A stretch of 8,025 bases of DNA, taken from Gorillibacterium sp. (GTDB lineage: Bacteria; Bacillota; Bacilli; Paenibacillales; NBRC-103111). Made by a program: the position numbers and the translations under genes. The DNA is taken from positions 1 to 8,025 of the forward strand of contig JACMJI010000120.1 of NCBI GenBank assembly GCA_014380705.1, written 5' to 3'. Shown piece by piece: positions 6,203 to 8,025 of this stretch (positions are counted from its first letter, which is position 1; the number at the start of each line of letters is the position of its first letter). The notes beneath the pieces are model-generated. The model was not told the origin of the DNA, ran no database searches, and saw only the letters and a program-made list of their open reading frames with translations.

Positions 6203-7678
6203 ATGACAGAGAATAAAGCAATAATAGAAACCGGATGGAAACTCGACAACAGTTATGTCACTTTACCGAAATTAATGTTTGAAAGGCTCAGCCCAACCCC
6301 TGTGCGCGCACCGAATTTGGTTATCCTCAATAATCCTTTGGCTACCTCTCTGGGGTTGAACATCCAATCGCTGCAAAGCAATGAGGGTGTAGCGGTGCTT
6401 GCAGGCAACCAAATTCCCGAAGGCGCTTTACCTCTTGCTCAAGCTTATGCTGGGCATCAGTTTGGACATTTTACCATGCTAGGGGACGGTCGAGCTCTGT
6501 TGCTTGCTGAACAGATCTCCCCGAATGGAGAACGGGTTGATATTCAACTTAAGGGTTCAGGCATAACGCCATACTCCCGCCGTGGCGATGGCCGAGCGGC
6601 ACTTGGGCCGATGCTGCGAGAATACATCATCAGCGAAGCCATGCATGAGCTTGGTATTGCGACTACCCGAAGCCTTGCAGTGGTGACAACCGGTGAGTCG
6701 GTAATCCGCGAAACCGAGCTTCCCGGTGCTATTCTTACTCGAATCGCTGCCAGCCATATACGCGTCGGCACCTTTCAATACGTTTCCAAATGGGGCACCA
6801 CTCAGGATCTTCAAGCGCTGGCTGATTACACATTACAGAGACATTTTCCAGATTATGATCATGCGGAGAACCGCTATCTTTTCCTATTATATGAAGTGAT
6901 TAAGCGGCAGGCTATGCTGATTGCCAAATGGCAGCTAGTTGGCTTTATTCATGGGGTAATGAACACCGACAATATGACGCTTAGCGGAGAAACCATTGAT
7001 TACGGTCCTTGCGCCTTTATGGATACTTACGACCCCGCAACGGTATTCAGTTCCATTGATAGACATGGCCGGTATGCCTATAGCAATCAGCCGCATATTG
7101 CCGCATGGAATCTCGCGAGACTTGCTGAAACGCTATTGCCGCTGCTGCATGACGACGAGGAGAAGGCTGTCAAACTGGCCGAGGACGCGATTCAAGATTT
7201 TAACGAGTTATATCATCACAATTGGCTTGAGGGAATGAGGGCAAAGCTGGGGATATTTAACGAAGAGCTTGAGGATGAATCCCTGATCGAAGGCCTACTT
7301 GGTATGATGCAGAAGGAACGCGCAGACTATACCAATACCTTCCGTGCGTTAACCTCTGATAAACCAGAGGATACGGTTCTGTTTGGCACAGAGGAATTTG
7401 CTCCGTGGTATGAGTTGTGGCAGGCGAGACTAGGCAGGCAACAGGAAACGAAAGCGTCATCTTATCAGTTGATGCGCAGCAGCAATCCGGCGCTCATCCC
7501 GCGCAACCACCGAGTGGAGGAAGCATTAAAGGCCGCAGAGAAGCAAGGAGACTTCAGTGTAATGGAGCGGCTTCTCCAAGTTCTTGCAAATCCCTACGCG
7601 TATACACCGGAACAGGCTGATTACGCCACGCTGCCTGAAGCATCAGCCCGCCCATTCCAAACCTATTGCGGTACCTGA
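6203..7678 (+). CDS. selO: Protein adenylyltransferase SelO (YdiU/UPF0061 family)
   Basis: A full-length 491-aa SelO, a pseudokinase-fold enzyme that binds ATP in flipped orientation and transfers AMP to Ser/Thr/Tyr of target proteins. In order: [17 protein letters not shown] (82-98), QLKGSG with K117, the GDGRA loop, E140 in LREYI, R180 in [15 protein letters not shown] (250-258; D256 and N257), and DYGP (266-269). These line up at a constant +4 offset with the Pseudomonas syringae residues I recall as K113, E136, R176, D252, N253 and D262, so the active site looks intact. The C-terminus ends YCGT; C489 occupies the antepenultimate position that is selenocysteine in animal SelO. The only other cysteine is C270, right after DYGP. 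In E. coli the C-terminal cysteine forms a regulatory disulfide with C272 of the activation loop; that position here is F282 (see findings). Probably cytoplasmic and linked to oxidative stress, by family knowledge. Possibly co-transcribed with traX. Confidence 0.95.
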   Translation: MTENKAIIETGWKLDNSYVTLPKLMFERLSPTPVRAPNLVILNNPLATSLGLNIQSLQSNEGVAVLAGNQIPEGALPLAQAYAGHQFGHFTMLGDGRALLLAEQISPNGERVDIQLKGSGITPYSRRGDGRAALGPMLREYIISEAMHELGIATTRSLAVVTTGESVIRETELPGAILTRIAASHIRVGTFQYVSKWGTTQDLQALADYTLQRHFPDYDHAENRYLFLLYEVIKRQAMLIAKWQLVGFIHGVMNTDNMTLSGETIDYGPCAFMDTYDPATVFSSIDRHGRYAYSNQPHIAAWNLARLAETLLPLLHDDEEKAVKLAEDAIQDFNELYHHNWLEGMRAKLGIFNEELEDESLIEGLLGMMQKERADYTNTFRALTSDKPEDTVLFGTEEFAPWYELWQARLGRQQETKASSYQLMRSSNPALIPRNHRVEEALKAAEKQGDFSVMERLLQVLANPYAYTPEQADYATLPEASARPFQTYCGT

Positions 7679-7698
7679 TTTAACTTAACGTTCTAATC

Positions 7699-7746
7699 AA
7701 AAAGAATTGCCCCTTTAGAAAGATGGATAAAGGGGCAATTCTTTTT
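7699..7746. terminator. Bidirectional terminator between selO and the aldolase gene
   Basis: A perfect 18-bp inverted repeat (7699-7716 with 7729-7746) has the GC core TTGCCCC/GGGGCAA and a 12-nt loop. The A-rich left edge and T-rich right edge provide a U-tract on both strands (the plus side continues ATTTTTTTA). It sits 20 nt after the selO stop and 33 nt from the stop of the convergent gene, so it can serve both. Confidence 0.9.
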
Positions 7747-7779
7747 ATTTTTTTATAGTATGCAGAACCATATGGCTCT

Positions 7780-8025
7780 CTATGCCTTGCCACTCGCTCC
7801 GATTAAAGCAATTTTTTGCTTAGCTTCCTGGCAGAAGGCATCCTCCATCGATTTCATAAGATCCGGGAACGGCAGCTTGCCGGATTGAAGCTCCTCCTTC
7901 AACCGTGCTGTGGCGGCAAGCAGCAGGTCCGTGCAGAAATTGACCTTGCTGATTCCTCCCTGAATGCAAGCTCGGAAATTCTCATCGGTTAGGCCAGAGC
8001 CGCCGTGAAGAACGAGGGGGATGCC
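7780..8025 (-). CDS. Class II fructose/ketose-bisphosphate aldolase family, C-terminal part
   Basis: On the minus strand the frame is open from the window edge (8025) to a TAG at 7782-7780, giving the last 81 residues. It begins GIPLVLHGGSGLTDENF, containing the HGGSG zinc-binding histidine and phosphate loop (fragment H7-G11), followed by ISKVNFCTDLLLAA (N29, T32, D33), which matches the K(V/I)NxxTD substrate-binding strand. It ends KIALIGASGKA, the usual GSxGKA tail of this family. Members cleave fructose-1,6-, tagatose-1,6- or related ketose bisphosphates (FbaA, GatY/KbaY, IolJ) in the cytoplasm; the fragment alone does not tell them apart. The usual length is about 280-290 aa, so some 70% lies beyond the window. 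The gene is convergent with selO and shares its terminator. Codon use looks slightly more GC-rich than the SLH gene. Confidence 0.88.
   Translation of the reverse strand, partial: GIPLVLHGGSGLTDENFRACIQGGISKVNFCTDLLLAATARLKEELQSGKLPFPDLMKSMEDAFCQEAKQKIALIGASGKA

Noticed and set aside
6544..6814. Minus-strand open frames within selO
   Set aside because: They lie opposite the most conserved catalytic part of SelO and have no ribosome site or family resemblance; they are shadows of the real gene.

Overview
The window looks like ordinary chromosomal DNA from a spore-former-type Bacillota, most likely Paenibacillus or a close relative. This is inferred from gene content: a secreted YcdB/YcdC-repeat protein with C-terminal SLH domains, a short Firmicute-style TraX, SelO, AGGAG-type ribosome binding sites and U-tailed hairpin terminators. 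No database search was possible, so the genus is a guess.

Layout. (1) 3-1123: the C-terminal part of a GtrB-like polyprenyl-phosphate sugar transferase overlaps a GtrA-family membrane protein by ATGA, forming a translationally coupled lipid-linked sugar module. (2) 1174-2514: a 446-aa MATE-family transporter follows 50 nt behind, probably in the same transcript, closed by a hairpin terminator (2555-2586). (3) 2587-2854: an intergenic stretch with a tiny open frame resembling one helix of the YcdB repeat. (4) 2855-5164: a 769-aa exported protein made of two copies of a three-module YcdB/PepSY-like unit plus three SLH domains, closed by its own terminator (5191-5234). (5) 5165-5493: intergenic, with a plausible sigma-A promoter about 110 nt before the next gene. 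(6) 5494-6126: an orphan TraX-family membrane protein. (7) 6203-7678: SelO, a pseudokinase-fold protein AMPylase, 76 nt downstream of traX with no terminator between them, so possibly co-transcribed. (8) 7699-7746: a perfect 18-bp bidirectional terminator between selO and a convergent minus-strand gene. (9) 7780-8025 (minus): the C-terminal 81 residues of a class II ketose-bisphosphate aldolase, running off the window.

The unifying theme, if any, is the cell envelope: lipid-linked glycosylation (GtrB/GtrA), membrane transport (MATE), a cell-wall-anchored SLH protein and a membrane acyltransferase-like protein (TraX). SelO and the aldolase are cytoplasmic and appear unrelated. I see no tRNA, rRNA, CRISPR array, insertion sequence or phage gene, and no obvious new multi-gene system. 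The points most worth a second look are the SelO cysteine arrangement (exactly two cysteines, one of them shifted to directly after the metal-binding DYGP) and the duplicated three-module architecture of the SLH protein.
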